From positions 3,038,001 to 3,102,000 of the forward strand of contig CBDDIR010000003.1 of NCBI GenBank assembly GCA_965229115.1: DNA of 64,000 nucleotides, given 5' to 3'. Below the pieces are notes generated by a model that saw only the letters and a program-made list of their open reading frames with translations, was not told the DNA's origin and did no database searches. Positions 42,906-51,416 of this stretch are shown one piece after another. Origin of the DNA: UBA7672 sp965229115 (GTDB taxonomy: Bacteria; Pseudomonadota; Alphaproteobacteria; Caulobacterales; Hyphomonadaceae). Every line of letters begins with the position of its first letter. Position 1 is the first letter of the stretch. A program made the translations under genes and the position numbers.

Positions 42906-43691
42906 ATGGCAACGTTTCGCGACAACCTCCTCGCCGGCAAAACCGCCTTCGTCGCCGGCGCCTCCAGCGGCATCAACCTCCAGATCGCCACCCGCCTTGC
43001 CCAGGCTGGCGCCAAGGTAACGATCCTCTCCCGCTCGCCCGACAAGATCGAAGCCGCAGCCCAGGGCATCCGCGACAAGGGCGGCCAGTGCATCGGCATC
43101 GCCCAGGATGTCCGCGAGTTCGACGGCGTCGCCGCAGCCTTCGCGAAATCCATCGACGCCCATGGCGAGATCGACATCCTCGTCTCCGGCGCCGCTGGCA
43201 ACTTCGTCGCTCCGTTCAACAGCCTGTCCTACAACGGCTTCCGCGCCGTGATCGACATCGACCTCGTCGGCCTCTTCAACGTCATGCGCAACGGCTTCCC
43301 CCACCTGCGCAAACCCGGCGCGAGCTGCATCACCATCTCCGCCCCGCAGTCGATCCACCCCTACCCACTGCAATCCCACGTCAACGCTGCCAAGGCCGGC
43401 GCCGACATGCTGGTGAAGACACTCGCCGTCGAATGGGGCTCATCCGGCGTGCGCGTGAACGCCATCATCCCCGGCCCCATCGCCGACACCGAAGGTATGG
43501 CCCGCCTCGCCCCCACGCCTGAAGCCATGGAAAAAAGCGCGAAAGGCACGCCCCTCCAGCGCCTCGGCACCAAGGACGAAGTCGCCGACCTCGCCCTCTT
43601 CCTCGCCTCCGACGCCGCCGCCTACGTCACCGGCGCCATCATGCCCTGCGACGGCGGCCTCTCCCTGCTGGGCGTAGGCCGCGTCGGCTAG
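42906..43691 (+). CDS. SDR-family reductase (2,4-dienoyl-CoA reductase-like)
   Basis: A 261-residue short-chain dehydrogenase: NAD(P) motif AGASSGINLQIA, Asn-Ala-like VSGAAGNFV, and an active site ISAPQS...SHVNAAKAGADML. The usual Y-x-x-x-K Tyr is replaced, as in peroxisomal-type 2,4-dienoyl-CoA reductases. PGPIADTEGM follows. Probably acts in unsaturated fatty acid degradation. The start at 42906 matches the family; the longer frame crosses the operator-like palindrome. Confidence 0.82.
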   Translation: MATFRDNLLAGKTAFVAGASSGINLQIATRLAQAGAKVTILSRSPDKIEAAAQGIRDKGGQCIGIAQDVREFDGVAAAFAKSIDAHGEIDILVSGAAGNFVAPFNSLSYNGFRAVIDIDLVGLFNVMRNGFPHLRKPGASCITISAPQSIHPYPLQSHVNAAKAGADMLVKTLAVEWGSSGVRVNAIIPGPIADTEGMARLAPTPEAMEKSAKGTPLQRLGTKDEVADLALFLASDAAAYVTGAIMPCDGGLSLLGVGRVG

Positions 43692-43727
43692 CGGTGAACT
43701 TCGGCAAGCGGCGGGCGTTCCTCAGAC

Positions 43728-43895
43728 ATGAGCAAGCTCCCGCCCGAAGAACCGAACCCCGAACCCGTCGATCCCGGCCCCGCGCCTGATCGCAAACGCG
43801 AAGCCCCGCCGGCAACGCCGCCTGTGGAAGTCCCGCCTCAACCGGTGACCGAGCCCCCGCCCGCGCCCAAGCCGCCCCCGCCCGTCACGGCCTGA
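43728..43895 (+). CDS. 55-residue proline-rich peptide
   Basis: Starts MSKLPPEEPNPEP; about 40 percent Pro with Glu and Val and no ordered domain. A weak site precedes the ATG. It may be a short disordered protein read after the SDR gene or a chance frame in G+C-rich DNA. Convergent with the next gene, three bases from its stop. Confidence 0.35.
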   Translation: MSKLPPEEPNPEPVDPGPAPDRKREAPPATPPVEVPPQPVTEPPPAPKPPPPVTA

Positions 43896-43898
43896 AGC

Positions 43899-44309
43899 CT
43901 ACGAGCCGAACAACTGGTCATGCGTCGTCGTCTTCGGCGGCGCCGGCGGCAGCGGCTTCGGCCGCTTCCGCGCCTCCATCACGTCCAGCACGATCCGCCC
44001 CACCAGCGCCACCGCCAGCGGCGCAAACGCCAGCAGCATCGACGGCGCCCCCATCTGCTGCGCGAACCCGATGCCCAGCAGCATCAGCGACGCCATCACA
44101 TAGAAGCCGACCAGCATCAGCTTCAGCGGCCGCCCCAGCAGCCGCTTCCACCCCATCGCCAGCCGCACCGCAAACACCCAGTAGAACGCAACCGCAATCC
44201 ACCCCGCCCACGTCAGGTCCTGCTGCCCCAGCGTCGCAATGATCGCGACATCCGCCGCAACGCACGCGAGGCCGAGCAGGTGAAACAGGATCGTAGAGGC
44301 GAGCTTCAT
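43899..44309 (-). CDS. Four-helix membrane protein
   Basis: A 136-residue protein with four hydrophobic spans (ILFHLLGLACVAADVAII, WIAVAFYWVFAVRLAM, LMLVGFYVMASLMLLGIGFA, LLAFAPLAVALVGRIVL) and a Pro/Lys-rich cytoplasmic tail. No family is recognised. Its start overlaps the DUF2809 stop (ATGA), so the pair is cotranscribed. Confidence 0.7.
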   Translation of the reverse strand: MKLASTILFHLLGLACVAADVAIIATLGQQDLTWAGWIAVAFYWVFAVRLAMGWKRLLGRPLKLMLVGFYVMASLMLLGIGFAQQMGAPSMLLAFAPLAVALVGRIVLDVMEARKRPKPLPPAPPKTTTHDQLFGS

Positions 44310-44692
44310 GCGTCCTTTCTCGGCGCAAGGTATTCAACGAGCACAATCATGATCCCGCCAGCCGCATAGGCTAGCAAGTCCAGCCAGTCGAAAGAGCCGC
44401 CAAAAACGATTCTGGCCACCCTGTTATCGCCCAGCCCCAGCGCACTCAGGAGTTTCGCGGCCTGAGCGATCTCAATCAACACGGCGATAGCCAATGTAGT
44501 TGCGAGAGCTGAACCCAGCCTGAGCGGCGTCGCCGCCCGTAACGCTGTGTAAACCAACGCGATCGCCAGCACGTCGCCGACATACGGCCGCACAAAACTG
44601 TCACGCACGAACAGCGCGATCACCACCTCGACGCCAAACAGCACGATGGCGGCGACAAGATAGGTCGATCGCGAAAACCCATGCCGGATCAC
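44306..44692 (-). CDS. DUF2809 membrane protein
   Basis: A 128-residue protein with four hydrophobic spans and the family pattern FVRPYVGDVLAIALVYTALR, LIEIAQ and RIVFGGSFDWLDLLAYAAG. Function unknown. First gene of a two-gene membrane operon. Confidence 0.75.
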   Translation of the reverse strand: MIRHGFSRSTYLVAAIVLFGVEVVIALFVRDSFVRPYVGDVLAIALVYTALRAATPLRLGSALATTLAIAVLIEIAQAAKLLSALGLGDNRVARIVFGGSFDWLDLLAYAAGGIMIVLVEYLAPRKDA

Positions 44693-44850
44693 GCCCGCCT
44701 CTCCGGCTATTGAAGCGGATCAGACGGCGCGTGCGTGTTCAGAACTGCAATAAACAAAAAGCGCATGTCGTCCCCGGCTCGAATGAGACGACGCTAGCGG
44801 GCGATGATGCGAAGCGAAAGCTCCACCACCCGCCTAACTGCAAACCACCG

Positions 44851-45324
44851 CTACTTCTTCGCGCGCGGCGCAGCAGCGGCCGCCGCCTTCTTCGGCTTCA
44901 CAGCCTTCGCGCCATTCAACTCCGCCGCAGCCTTCACGAGCGCGCCCAGCGCCTTCTCGTCGATCTTTTCGCCCTCGCGGATATCGATCGCCCGCCGCGT
45001 CCCGCCCTCAAGGCTGGAGTTGAAGAGCTTCTTCGGATCGGGCAGCGACGCCCCCTTCGCAAAGGTCAGCTTCACCACCTCCTTGTAGGTCTCGCCCGTG
45101 GTGATGATGCCGTTGTGCTCGAACACCGGCACGCCGCGCCACTTCCACTCTTCGACCACGCCAGGCACAGCCGCATGGATGATCTTGCGCACCCGCGCCA
45201 GCGTCTCGCCGCGCCAGTCGCCCAACTCCTTGATCCGCCCATCGATCAACGAAGAAGGCGAAGCCGTCGCCTTGGCCTTCGTTGCCGCACTCACGGTTTT
45301 CGCTACAGGCTTCTTCATCGCCAT
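44851..45324 (-). CDS. DUF1801 family protein, copy A
   Basis: A 157-residue protein with basic Ala/Lys-rich ends. The YdhG-like DUF1801 core is ETLARVRKIIHAAVPGVVEEWKWRGVPVFEHNGI, abbreviated here, followed by VVKLTFAKGASL. Function unknown. It lies six bases downstream of copy B on the same strand and looks like a diverged relative. Confidence 0.7.
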   Translation of the reverse strand: MAMKKPVAKTVSAATKAKATASPSSLIDGRIKELGDWRGETLARVRKIIHAAVPGVVEEWKWRGVPVFEHNGIITTGETYKEVVKLTFAKGASLPDPKKLFNSSLEGGTRRAIDIREGEKIDEKALGALVKAAAELNGAKAVKPKKAAAAAAPRAKK

Positions 45325-45329
45325 TCCCC

Positions 45330-45803
45330 TTACAGCTTCTCACCCGGCAGCTTTGCCGCCTGCTTCACCCAGCTCGCAAACTGCGCCGCATCGAACGCGC
45401 CTTCGCGAATATGCAGATAGCGCGTGTCCTTCACCTTCGACGGCTCCGGCGGCACAGGCTTCAGCCCCGCGCCCCGGAAGAACGTCACCTTGATATACTT
45501 CGCATAGACGTGGAACGACACGAACCACGTTCCATCGCCCACGCCATAGAACGGCGAATTCCACTTCACCGCCTTGGCCACTTTCGGCACGGCCTTCACG
45601 ATGACCACGTCCATCTCCCGGCCAACCGCGCTCTGCCACCCCGGCATCGCCGCGATGTAGGTCTGCACGACCCCATCGCCCTCGCCCTTGGCAATCTGCG
45701 GATTGCCGCCAGACAAGCGCACCACGCCATCCGCCCCCGGCTTCAACGGCGGCCGCGCTTTCATGGAAGCTTTCTTCGCTGCCTTCTTCGCCGGCATGGT
45801 CAC
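45330..45803 (-). CDS. DUF1801 family protein, copy B
   Basis: A 157-residue protein with a Lys/Ala-rich start, then DUF1801 pattern VVQTYIAAMPGWQS, KAVKWNSPFYGVGDGTWFVSF and IKVTFFRGAGL. Related in fold to the adjacent copy A. It ends one base before the start region of nothing else: the next upstream gene stops at 45805, so five minus-strand genes from 46780 down run as one unit. Confidence 0.7.
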   Translation of the reverse strand: MTMPAKKAAKKASMKARPPLKPGADGVVRLSGGNPQIAKGEGDGVVQTYIAAMPGWQSAVGREMDVVIVKAVPKVAKAVKWNSPFYGVGDGTWFVSFHVYAKYIKVTFFRGAGLKPVPPEPSKVKDTRYLHIREGAFDAAQFASWVKQAAKLPGEKL

Positions 45804-45804
45804 C

Positions 45805-46020
45805 CTACTCCGCGTGCTGAAGCGCGCGGCGCTTCGGCAGATACGGCCGCACGAACAGATAGATGCCCGTGAAGCTCAGCAGCGCAAGCGGCAACAGCGG
45901 CACATACGACACCCACACCATCGGCTCCTTCTGCGACATCGCAACAGTCGTCGCGATCACCGACACGACAAAGAACACCGACACCCACCGATGAAACTGG
46001 CGAACCCAACCCTTGGTCAT
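45805..46020 (-). CDS. 71-residue two-helix membrane protein
   Basis: Starts MTKGWVRQFHRWVSVFF and has two hydrophobic spans (VSVFFVVSVIATTVAM, VSYVPLLPLALLSFTGIYLF) with a basic C-terminus. No firm family. ATG 46020 has GGGAGA upstream; the longer frame is a shadow of the SRPBCC gene. Confidence 0.7.
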   Translation of the reverse strand: MTKGWVRQFHRWVSVFFVVSVIATTVAMSQKEPMVWVSYVPLLPLALLSFTGIYLFVRPYLPKRRALQHAE

Positions 46021-46031
46021 GATCGTCTCCC

Positions 46032-46460
46032 TTATTCGGACTTGGTAAGAAGCTCGTCGAGCTTCGCGAGGAAGTTGTTCCACCCGGCGTAAGCGCCCGC
46101 GGCGGCCTGCTTCTGCGAAGGCTGGAAGCCCGTCTGCTGAACCCGCAGGTGCGTGCCCGCCGCCGTCTTCGTCAGCGTGAACGTCACCACGCTCTTCAGG
46201 TTGTAAGCGGGATCATCGTGCTTGTAGTCCCAGCTGTAGGACAGCGTCTCCAGCGGCTCGACCTCAAGCACTTCGCAATCCAGCACCCCGCCCCACTCGC
46301 CGCGCAGGTTGAACTTGTGACCGACATTCGGCGCGAAATCATTCTTCATCAGCCACTCCTCCATCAGGTGCGGTTGCGTCAGCGCGCGCCACAGCTTTTC
46401 CGGCGGATGCGCAATGTCGCGTTCGATGACGACGGTGCGAGCGTCTGCAGGCGTGGTCAT
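46032..46460 (-). CDS. SRPBCC/AHSA1-domain protein
   Basis: A 142-residue START-like protein: VIERDIAHPPEKLWRALTQ, EEWLMKNDF, VLDCEVLEVEPLETLSYSW and GWNNFLAKLDELL. Such proteins bind hydrophobic ligands and are often paired with ArsR regulators. The start overlaps the ArsR-type stop (ATGA), a well-known arrangement. Ligand unknown. Confidence 0.85.
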   Translation of the reverse strand: MTTPADARTVVIERDIAHPPEKLWRALTQPHLMEEWLMKNDFAPNVGHKFNLRGEWGGVLDCEVLEVEPLETLSYSWDYKHDDPAYNLKSVVTFTLTKTAAGTHLRVQQTGFQPSQKQAAAGAYAGWNNFLAKLDELLTKSE

Positions 46461-46780
46461 TGGTCCATCCTCTTCAAAAGGTCTTCGAGACTGTCGAGCT
46501 TCACTTCCCAGAACGCCGTCATGCGGCTGGTCCAGTCGACAAGCGGGGCGAGCGCCTTCACCTCGGCGCTATAATGCGTCTCCCGCCCCTGCACCCGGCC
46601 CTTCACGAGGCCAGCCTGCTTCAGCACGCCCAGATGCTTCGACACCACCGGCTGCGAAACGCCCGCGCGTTCCGTGATCGCCCCCACCGTCCTCTCCCCA
46701 TCCCGGCAGAGCCGCTCGAAGATGGCGCGCCGCGTAGGGTCGGCGAGCGTCCGAAAGATGGTGTCATGCGCCTTGGTCAA
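46457..46780 (-). CDS. ArsR-family transcription regulator
   Basis: A 107-residue winged-helix protein: TLADPTRRAIFERLCRDG, recognition helix GVSQPVVSKHLGVLKQAGL, wing VKGRVQGRETHYS. No metal-binding Cys motif is seen, so it is of the non-metal type that pairs with SRPBCC proteins. Probably autoregulated through the palindrome at 46802-46836. Confidence 0.88.
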   Translation of the reverse strand: MTKAHDTIFRTLADPTRRAIFERLCRDGERTVGAITERAGVSQPVVSKHLGVLKQAGLVKGRVQGRETHYSAEVKALAPLVDWTSRMTAFWEVKLDSLEDLLKRMDQ

Positions 46781-46801
46781 TTCATACCCCGTCGGCTATG
46801 A

Positions 46802-46836
46802 GTTGACATATAGCTACACAGCTATGAGTCGTCAAC
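46802..46836. promoter_or_regulatory. Nested palindromic operator upstream of the ArsR gene
   Basis: GTTGAC (46802) pairs with GTCAAC (46831-46836), and inside them ATAGCT-ACAC-AGCTAT is perfect (46810-46825). It lies 22 bases upstream of the ArsR start and probably covers its promoter. Confidence 0.6.
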
Positions 46837-46850
46837 ACCCCAAAACCAAA

Positions 46851-46874
46851 AAGGCCGCCCTCACGAGCGGCCTT
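46851..46874 (-). terminator. Intrinsic terminator after the OmpA-like gene
   Basis: A perfect 8-bp stem (AAGGCCGC with GCGGCCTT, loop of 8) followed on the minus strand by TTTTTGGTTTT. It lies 26 bases after the OmpA-like stop. Confidence 0.8.
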
Positions 46875-46899
46875 CCCAAAAATCTCAGCGACCCCGGCG

Positions 46900-48183
46900 T
46901 TACTTCGGCTTCGCCGCCGCCTTGCAGCCCGTCTTCACCAGCTCCACCCGCCGGTTCTTCGCGCGGCCCACATCCGTACCATTGTCCGCGATCGGCATCG
47001 TCTTCCCATAGCCCGCCGACGTCATGCGCGCCTTGTCGACCTTGTGCCCGCCCAGCCACGTCATCACGCTCGCCGCACGGTCCTTCGACAGCTGCAGGTT
47101 GTAAGCATCGCCGCCCACATTGTCCGTATGCCCCTGCACCTCGACCTTCAGCGCAGGCTTCGCAACCAGCAACGCCGCAGCCTTCCCGAGGATCGCATCC
47201 GACTCCGGCTTCAGCACCGCCTTGTTGTAGTCGAACGTCACGCCATAGAGCGGCAGCCGGCAATCCTTCTCCAGCTTCGCCGCCCAGTCCTCCGCGCCCA
47301 CATCCGCCACCTGGAAACTCAGCAGCGCGCCATACTGATAGGTCAGCTTCGCCCAGATATTGCGATCGCCCTTGGCGTAGTGCGCGATGATCGCGCCGCT
47401 GTCCTTCTCCTTGCCCGCTGCCGGGAACAGAACGCTCCACCCCGCCGCCTTCAGCGCGCCGGTATAGTCTGTCATGAACTGCAGCTGCGATAGCGACGAC
47501 GGCCCCTGGTAGACTTTCTGGTAGATGCCCGAGCCAACCAGCATAGGCTCCTTCGCGCCTGGCAGCGTCACATCCAGCGGGTCCGTGCCATCAATCGCAG
47601 ACGCCGTCTGCTTCGATCCCGCAGGCGGCGCGAGATAGGGGAAGTCCGCCTTCACCGCGAACGTCTCGGCCTTCGCCGCCGGCGGCGTCAGCTTGAACGC
47701 CGGACCCGCCGCGGCGATCTCGATCATCTCGACCTTCACCTGCCCCTGCGGCGCATCCATCGTGACGCCCAGCCACGCATCCTTGCCATCCTTCACGCGA
47801 TGCAGCGTGAAGCTGTCCTTCTTCTCGTTGGCATGAACCTGCTGCCAGCCCTCCGCCGTCAGCGCCGCGAGCATCGCCTTGTAGATCCGCTCTTCCGATC
47901 CGTTGTCATAACCAAGCGCCGTCTCGCCCGCCGCTGGCTTGTAGTCATACCAGCGCGCATAGTGATGGCCCTTGCGCGTCGTCGTCGTCCCGGCCTTGTC
48001 GGCCGCGAAGTCCGCCTCCGCCACGGTCTCATCAACCAGCGACTGGCTGTCGGCCAGCTGGATCTGCTTGGGAAACTTCACATAGGCCGGAAAGCCCAGG
48101 TCCGCGAACGCCAGCGGCGCAAACGCCATCGTCACGCAAGCCGCCACGCCCACGCGCAGCCAACCACGAGAACCCCATTTCAT
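46900..48183 (-). CDS. OmpA-family outer membrane / peptidoglycan-binding protein
   Basis: A 427-residue protein. A signal peptide (VGVAACVTMAFAPLAFA) is followed by about 280 residues of two related soluble repeats (EGWQQVHANEKKDSFTLH, AGWSVLFPAAGKEKDSGAI). The C-terminal OmpA domain has VTFDYNKAVLKPESDAIL, VEVQGHTDNVGGDAYNLQLS and GRAKNRRVELV. The OmpA domain binds peptidoglycan. No 8-strand barrel is evident, so it is more likely periplasmic. ATG 48183 is preferred to GTG 48198. Confidence 0.85.
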   Translation of the reverse strand: MKWGSRGWLRVGVAACVTMAFAPLAFADLGFPAYVKFPKQIQLADSQSLVDETVAEADFAADKAGTTTTRKGHHYARWYDYKPAAGETALGYDNGSEERIYKAMLAALTAEGWQQVHANEKKDSFTLHRVKDGKDAWLGVTMDAPQGQVKVEMIEIAAAGPAFKLTPPAAKAETFAVKADFPYLAPPAGSKQTASAIDGTDPLDVTLPGAKEPMLVGSGIYQKVYQGPSSLSQLQFMTDYTGALKAAGWSVLFPAAGKEKDSGAIIAHYAKGDRNIWAKLTYQYGALLSFQVADVGAEDWAAKLEKDCRLPLYGVTFDYNKAVLKPESDAILGKAAALLVAKPALKVEVQGHTDNVGGDAYNLQLSKDRAASVMTWLGGHKVDKARMTSAGYGKTMPIADNGTDVGRAKNRRVELVKTGCKAAAKPK

Positions 48184-48279
48184 ATCGAAACGCCCCACGT
48201 CTGATCGGGACGAAATTCGGATTACACACAGCCGCCGTCAAGCAGCTCCGCGCAGCAATCCTGCATGTCGATTAGCAGA

Positions 48280-49188
48280 TCAGCGCTGGCTGGCTTCCCA
48301 CGCCTCGGCAGACCCCTTCGCCAGATCGCGCACGCGCGCGATGAAGCTCTGCCGTTCCGTCGGGGAGATAACGCCGCGCGCATCCAGCAGGTTGAAGATG
48401 TGGCTCGCCTTCAGCGCCTGCTCGTAAGCCGGCAGCGGCAACGGCTTGTCCAGCGTCAGCAGCTTCTTGCAGACCTTCTCGCAATCCGAGAACCAGCGCT
48501 GCAGCACTTCCGTATCCGCATGCTCGAAGTTGTAAGCCGACTGCTGCTTCTCGTTCTCGAGGAACACATCGCCATACGTCAGCGGATACTGCGACTGCGG
48601 ATCGTTGAACGGCAGGTCGTACACGCGATCCAGTCCGAACACATACATCGCCAGCCGCTCAAGCCCGTAGGTCAGCTCGCCCGACACCGGCCGCACATCA
48701 AGACCGCCCACCTGCTGGAAGTACGTGAACTGCGAGACTTCCATCCCGTCACACCAGACTTCCCAGCCAAGGCCCCACGCACCCACCGTCGGGTTCTCCC
48801 AGTCGTCCTCGACGAAGCGGATGTCGTGCACGCTCGGATCGATGCCGATCTCGTACAGGCTCTCGAGATAGAGGTCCTGGATGTCCGGCGGGTTCGGCTT
48901 CAGGATCACCTGATACTGGTAGTAGTGCTGCAGCCGGTTCGGGTTCTCGCCATAGCGGCCATCCTTCGGACGGCGGCTCGGTTGCGGATAGGCGGCAAAC
49001 CACGGCTTCGGCCCCAGCGCCCGCAGCGTCGTCGACGGGTGCAGCGTCCCCGCCCCCACCTCCATGTCGTGCGGCTGCAGGATCGCGCAGCCCTTCGACG
49101 ACCAGTAGGCGGAAAGCTTCAGGATGATCTCCTGAAAGCTCTTCGGCTTCACGATCTCGCGCTTGGGCGCTGCGGCAGGCTTGGCCAT
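48280..49188 (-). CDS. glyQ: Glycyl-tRNA synthetase alpha subunit
   Basis: A 302-residue catalytic subunit: SFQEIILKLSAYWSSKGCAI, LQPHDMEVGAGTLHPSTTLR, YVQPSRRP-like AYPQPSRRPKDGRYGENPNR, DDWENPTVGAWGLGWEVW and QVGGLDVRPVSGELTYG. It forms an alpha2beta2 enzyme with GlyS. glyS is not adjacent but nearly 9 kb downstream on the same strand. Confidence 0.97.
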   Translation of the reverse strand: MAKPAAAPKREIVKPKSFQEIILKLSAYWSSKGCAILQPHDMEVGAGTLHPSTTLRALGPKPWFAAYPQPSRRPKDGRYGENPNRLQHYYQYQVILKPNPPDIQDLYLESLYEIGIDPSVHDIRFVEDDWENPTVGAWGLGWEVWCDGMEVSQFTYFQQVGGLDVRPVSGELTYGLERLAMYVFGLDRVYDLPFNDPQSQYPLTYGDVFLENEKQQSAYNFEHADTEVLQRWFSDCEKVCKKLLTLDKPLPLPAYEQALKASHIFNLLDARGVISPTERQSFIARVRDLAKGSAEAWEASQR

Positions 49189-49347
49189 TTTTGTCTCCGT
49201 GCCGGACCAATAAGGCGCAGCGCCCGGGCTGTCATCCCAACGAAAACGGCCAAATCCGGAAAAATCCCCATGTCGCCCGTGGGATCAACGCTCGGTTAAG
49301 GCCCGTAGGCTAATTATGCTACTAGCATATACCAAGGATGCCATTCT

Positions 49348-50877
49348 ATGCTTGCCGCTTTCAAACCCCGCGCCGTCCCGCCCACCCTGCCGTCCCTCCC
49401 GGCACCACCCTCCCGCGACGCCGCAGGCATGATCAACGCCATCGACCGCGTCATGGCCGTCATCGAGTTCAACACCGACGGCAACATCATCACGGCCAAC
49501 AGCAATTTCTCCTCCGCCATGGGTTACGCCCTCGACGAGATCCAGGGCCGCCACCACCGTATGTTCGCCGAACCTGCCTACGGCGCCAGCGACGACTACC
49601 GCCGCTTCTGGGATCGCCTGAACCGCGGTGAATTCATCTCCGGCGAGTTCAAGCGCCTCGCCAAGGGCAACCGCGAAATCTGGCTGCAGGCCAGCTACAA
49701 CCCGATCATGGACGCACAGGGCAAGGTCGTCCGCGTCGTCAAGTTCGCCACCGACATCACCGACCAGAAACACCGCTCGATCGACGCCACCGGCCAGCTC
49801 GAAGCCATCAACCGCAGCCAGGCCGTCATCGAGTTCAACCTCGACGGCACGATCATCACGGCCAACCCGAACTTCTGCAACGCGATCGGCTACGCCCTCT
49901 CCGACATCAAGGGCCGCCACCACCGCATGTTCGTCGAGCCGTCCTACGGCGCCAGCCACGAATACCAGCAGTTCTGGGACTCGCTGCGCCGCGGTGAATT
50001 CCAGGCCGCCGAATACAAGCGCATCGCCAATGGCGGTCGCGCCATCTGGATCCAGGCCAGCTACAACCCGATCAAGAACGCAGACGGCGTCGCCTTCAAG
50101 GTCGTGAAATACGCCACCGACATCACCGCCACCGTTGAAAAGCGAATGCGCAACGAGAAGCTCTCGGTCGAGATCGAAAGCGACCTCTCCGGCATCGCCG
50201 ACAACATCTCCAACGTCTCGCGTCAGGCCAGCGAAGTGGCCGGCGCAGCTTCCCAAACGACCGAGACCATCCAGAGCGTCGCTGCTGCAGCCGAAGAGCT
50301 GACCGCGTCGATCAACGAGATCTCCTCCTCGGTCGCCTCCTCCAAGCGTTCGGTCGAAGAGGCCCACCGCCTCGCCCAGTCGGCCGACGCGTCCACCGCT
50401 GCCCTCACCAAGACGGCGCAGCAGATGACCGGCATCGTCGAGCTGATCGACGACATCGCCTCGCAGATCAACCTGCTCGCCCTCAACGCCACGATCGAGT
50501 CCGCTCGCGCAGGCGAAGCCGGCCGCGGCTTCGCAGTCGTCGCCGCCGAAGTGAAGCAGCTTGCAGCGCAGGTCTCCGCCGCCACCAAGACGATCTCCAG
50601 CGAGATCCACGGCGTTCAGTCGGTCTCCGCCGACGTCGTCTCCTCGCTGAAGGCGATCCAGGGTTCGGTGAACGGCATCTCGAACAGCATTTCGGAAGTC
50701 GCCGCCGCCGTTCAGCAGCAATCGTCCGCCACGTCGGAAATCTCTGCCACCATGCAGATGGCGTCGGGCTCCGTCACCGCGATCGACCGCGGCATCGGCG
50801 AAATGGCCGGCGCAATGTCCTCAGCCGCCAACTCCACGGAGCTGGTGCGCGGCAACATGCAGGTTCTGGTGAAGTAA
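49348..50877 (+). CDS. Soluble methyl-accepting chemotaxis protein with two PAS domains
   Basis: A 509-residue receptor without membrane helices. Two PAS domains (near 28-140 and 150-262) are very alike (both contain GRHHRMF, PxYGAS and IWxQASYNPI), so they arose by tandem duplication. The MCP signalling hairpin follows, with the conserved tip IDDIASQINLLALNATIESA. It senses cytoplasmic or redox cues, probably through a bound cofactor (BdlA/Aer-like; inference), and signals to CheA. No che genes are nearby. Confidence 0.93.
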   Translation: MLAAFKPRAVPPTLPSLPAPPSRDAAGMINAIDRVMAVIEFNTDGNIITANSNFSSAMGYALDEIQGRHHRMFAEPAYGASDDYRRFWDRLNRGEFISGEFKRLAKGNREIWLQASYNPIMDAQGKVVRVVKFATDITDQKHRSIDATGQLEAINRSQAVIEFNLDGTIITANPNFCNAIGYALSDIKGRHHRMFVEPSYGASHEYQQFWDSLRRGEFQAAEYKRIANGGRAIWIQASYNPIKNADGVAFKVVKYATDITATVEKRMRNEKLSVEIESDLSGIADNISNVSRQASEVAGAASQTTETIQSVAAAAEELTASINEISSSVASSKRSVEEAHRLAQSADASTAALTKTAQQMTGIVELIDDIASQINLLALNATIESARAGEAGRGFAVVAAEVKQLAAQVSAATKTISSEIHGVQSVSADVVSSLKAIQGSVNGISNSISEVAAAVQQQSSATSEISATMQMASGSVTAIDRGIGEMAGAMSSAANSTELVRGNMQVLVK

Positions 50878-50906
50878 CGTCGGGCGTCGTCCCGGACGGT
50901 CAGCCG

Positions 50907-50996
50907 CTAGCGGCGGCTACCGTTCGGGCGCACGGCGAGAATGGCCAGGATCAGGAAAGCGCCGATCAGCGAAGCGGCCTGAATAACAACTTGCAT
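50907..50996 (-). CDS. 29-residue single-helix membrane peptide
   Basis: ATG 50996 after AAGGGTC; reads MQVVIQAASLIGAFLILAIL with an Arg-rich end (NGSRR). One membrane span. Convergent with the chemoreceptor. No family assigned; size and shape suggest a small regulatory or complex-stabilising membrane peptide. Confidence 0.45.
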   Translation of the reverse strand: MQVVIQAASLIGAFLILAILAVRPNGSRR

Positions 50997-51176
50997 AACT
51001 CTGACCCTTACTCGCGTGCAGCTTACTCGCCCGCGTGTTTCCAAGCATTTAAGCGCGCCCCATCCCTGGCGCAGGACCTTCCGTCACTATGTCGCATGAC
51101 GGCTCGGCCACAGGTCGAAACTCGCGGTGGAATGCGTCCGCGATGGGGCGAAGACTTGTCAGGTATGTATCAGCGC

Positions 51177-51380
51177 TCAGTTGTCGCGCGGTTCGTCCCG
51201 GGGTGTGTTCTTTCGGGCACGGTGATCGTCCAGCCGCCTGACAACCACTTCATGCGGGCTCTCTTCCCCGCCCCCGCTCGGCGGCGCCGGAGGCTTGCCG
51301 CCCAGCCGCGCACGCAGCGCCGGCGTGACCAGCAACAGGATCAGCAAGGCCAGAAGTCCAATCAGGATAAATCCGCCCAT
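51177..51380 (-). CDS. 67-residue single-span membrane protein
   Basis: An N-terminal helix (GFILIGLLALLILLLVTPAL) followed by a basic, Pro/Gly-rich charged tail of about 45 residues. No known domain. Lies 36 bases downstream of the TrmN6-like gene on the same strand. Confidence 0.55.
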   Translation of the reverse strand: MGGFILIGLLALLILLLVTPALRARLGGKPPAPPSGGGEESPHEVVVRRLDDHRARKNTPRDEPRDN

Positions 51381-51416
51381 GGCGGTCTAGCTCCAGTCCA
51401 CCTAACGCCAGTACGC

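Noticed and set aside
42747..43379. Long N-terminal extension of the exported GST frame
   Set aside because: Antisense to the SDR gene; the signal peptide start at 42746 has a ribosome site.
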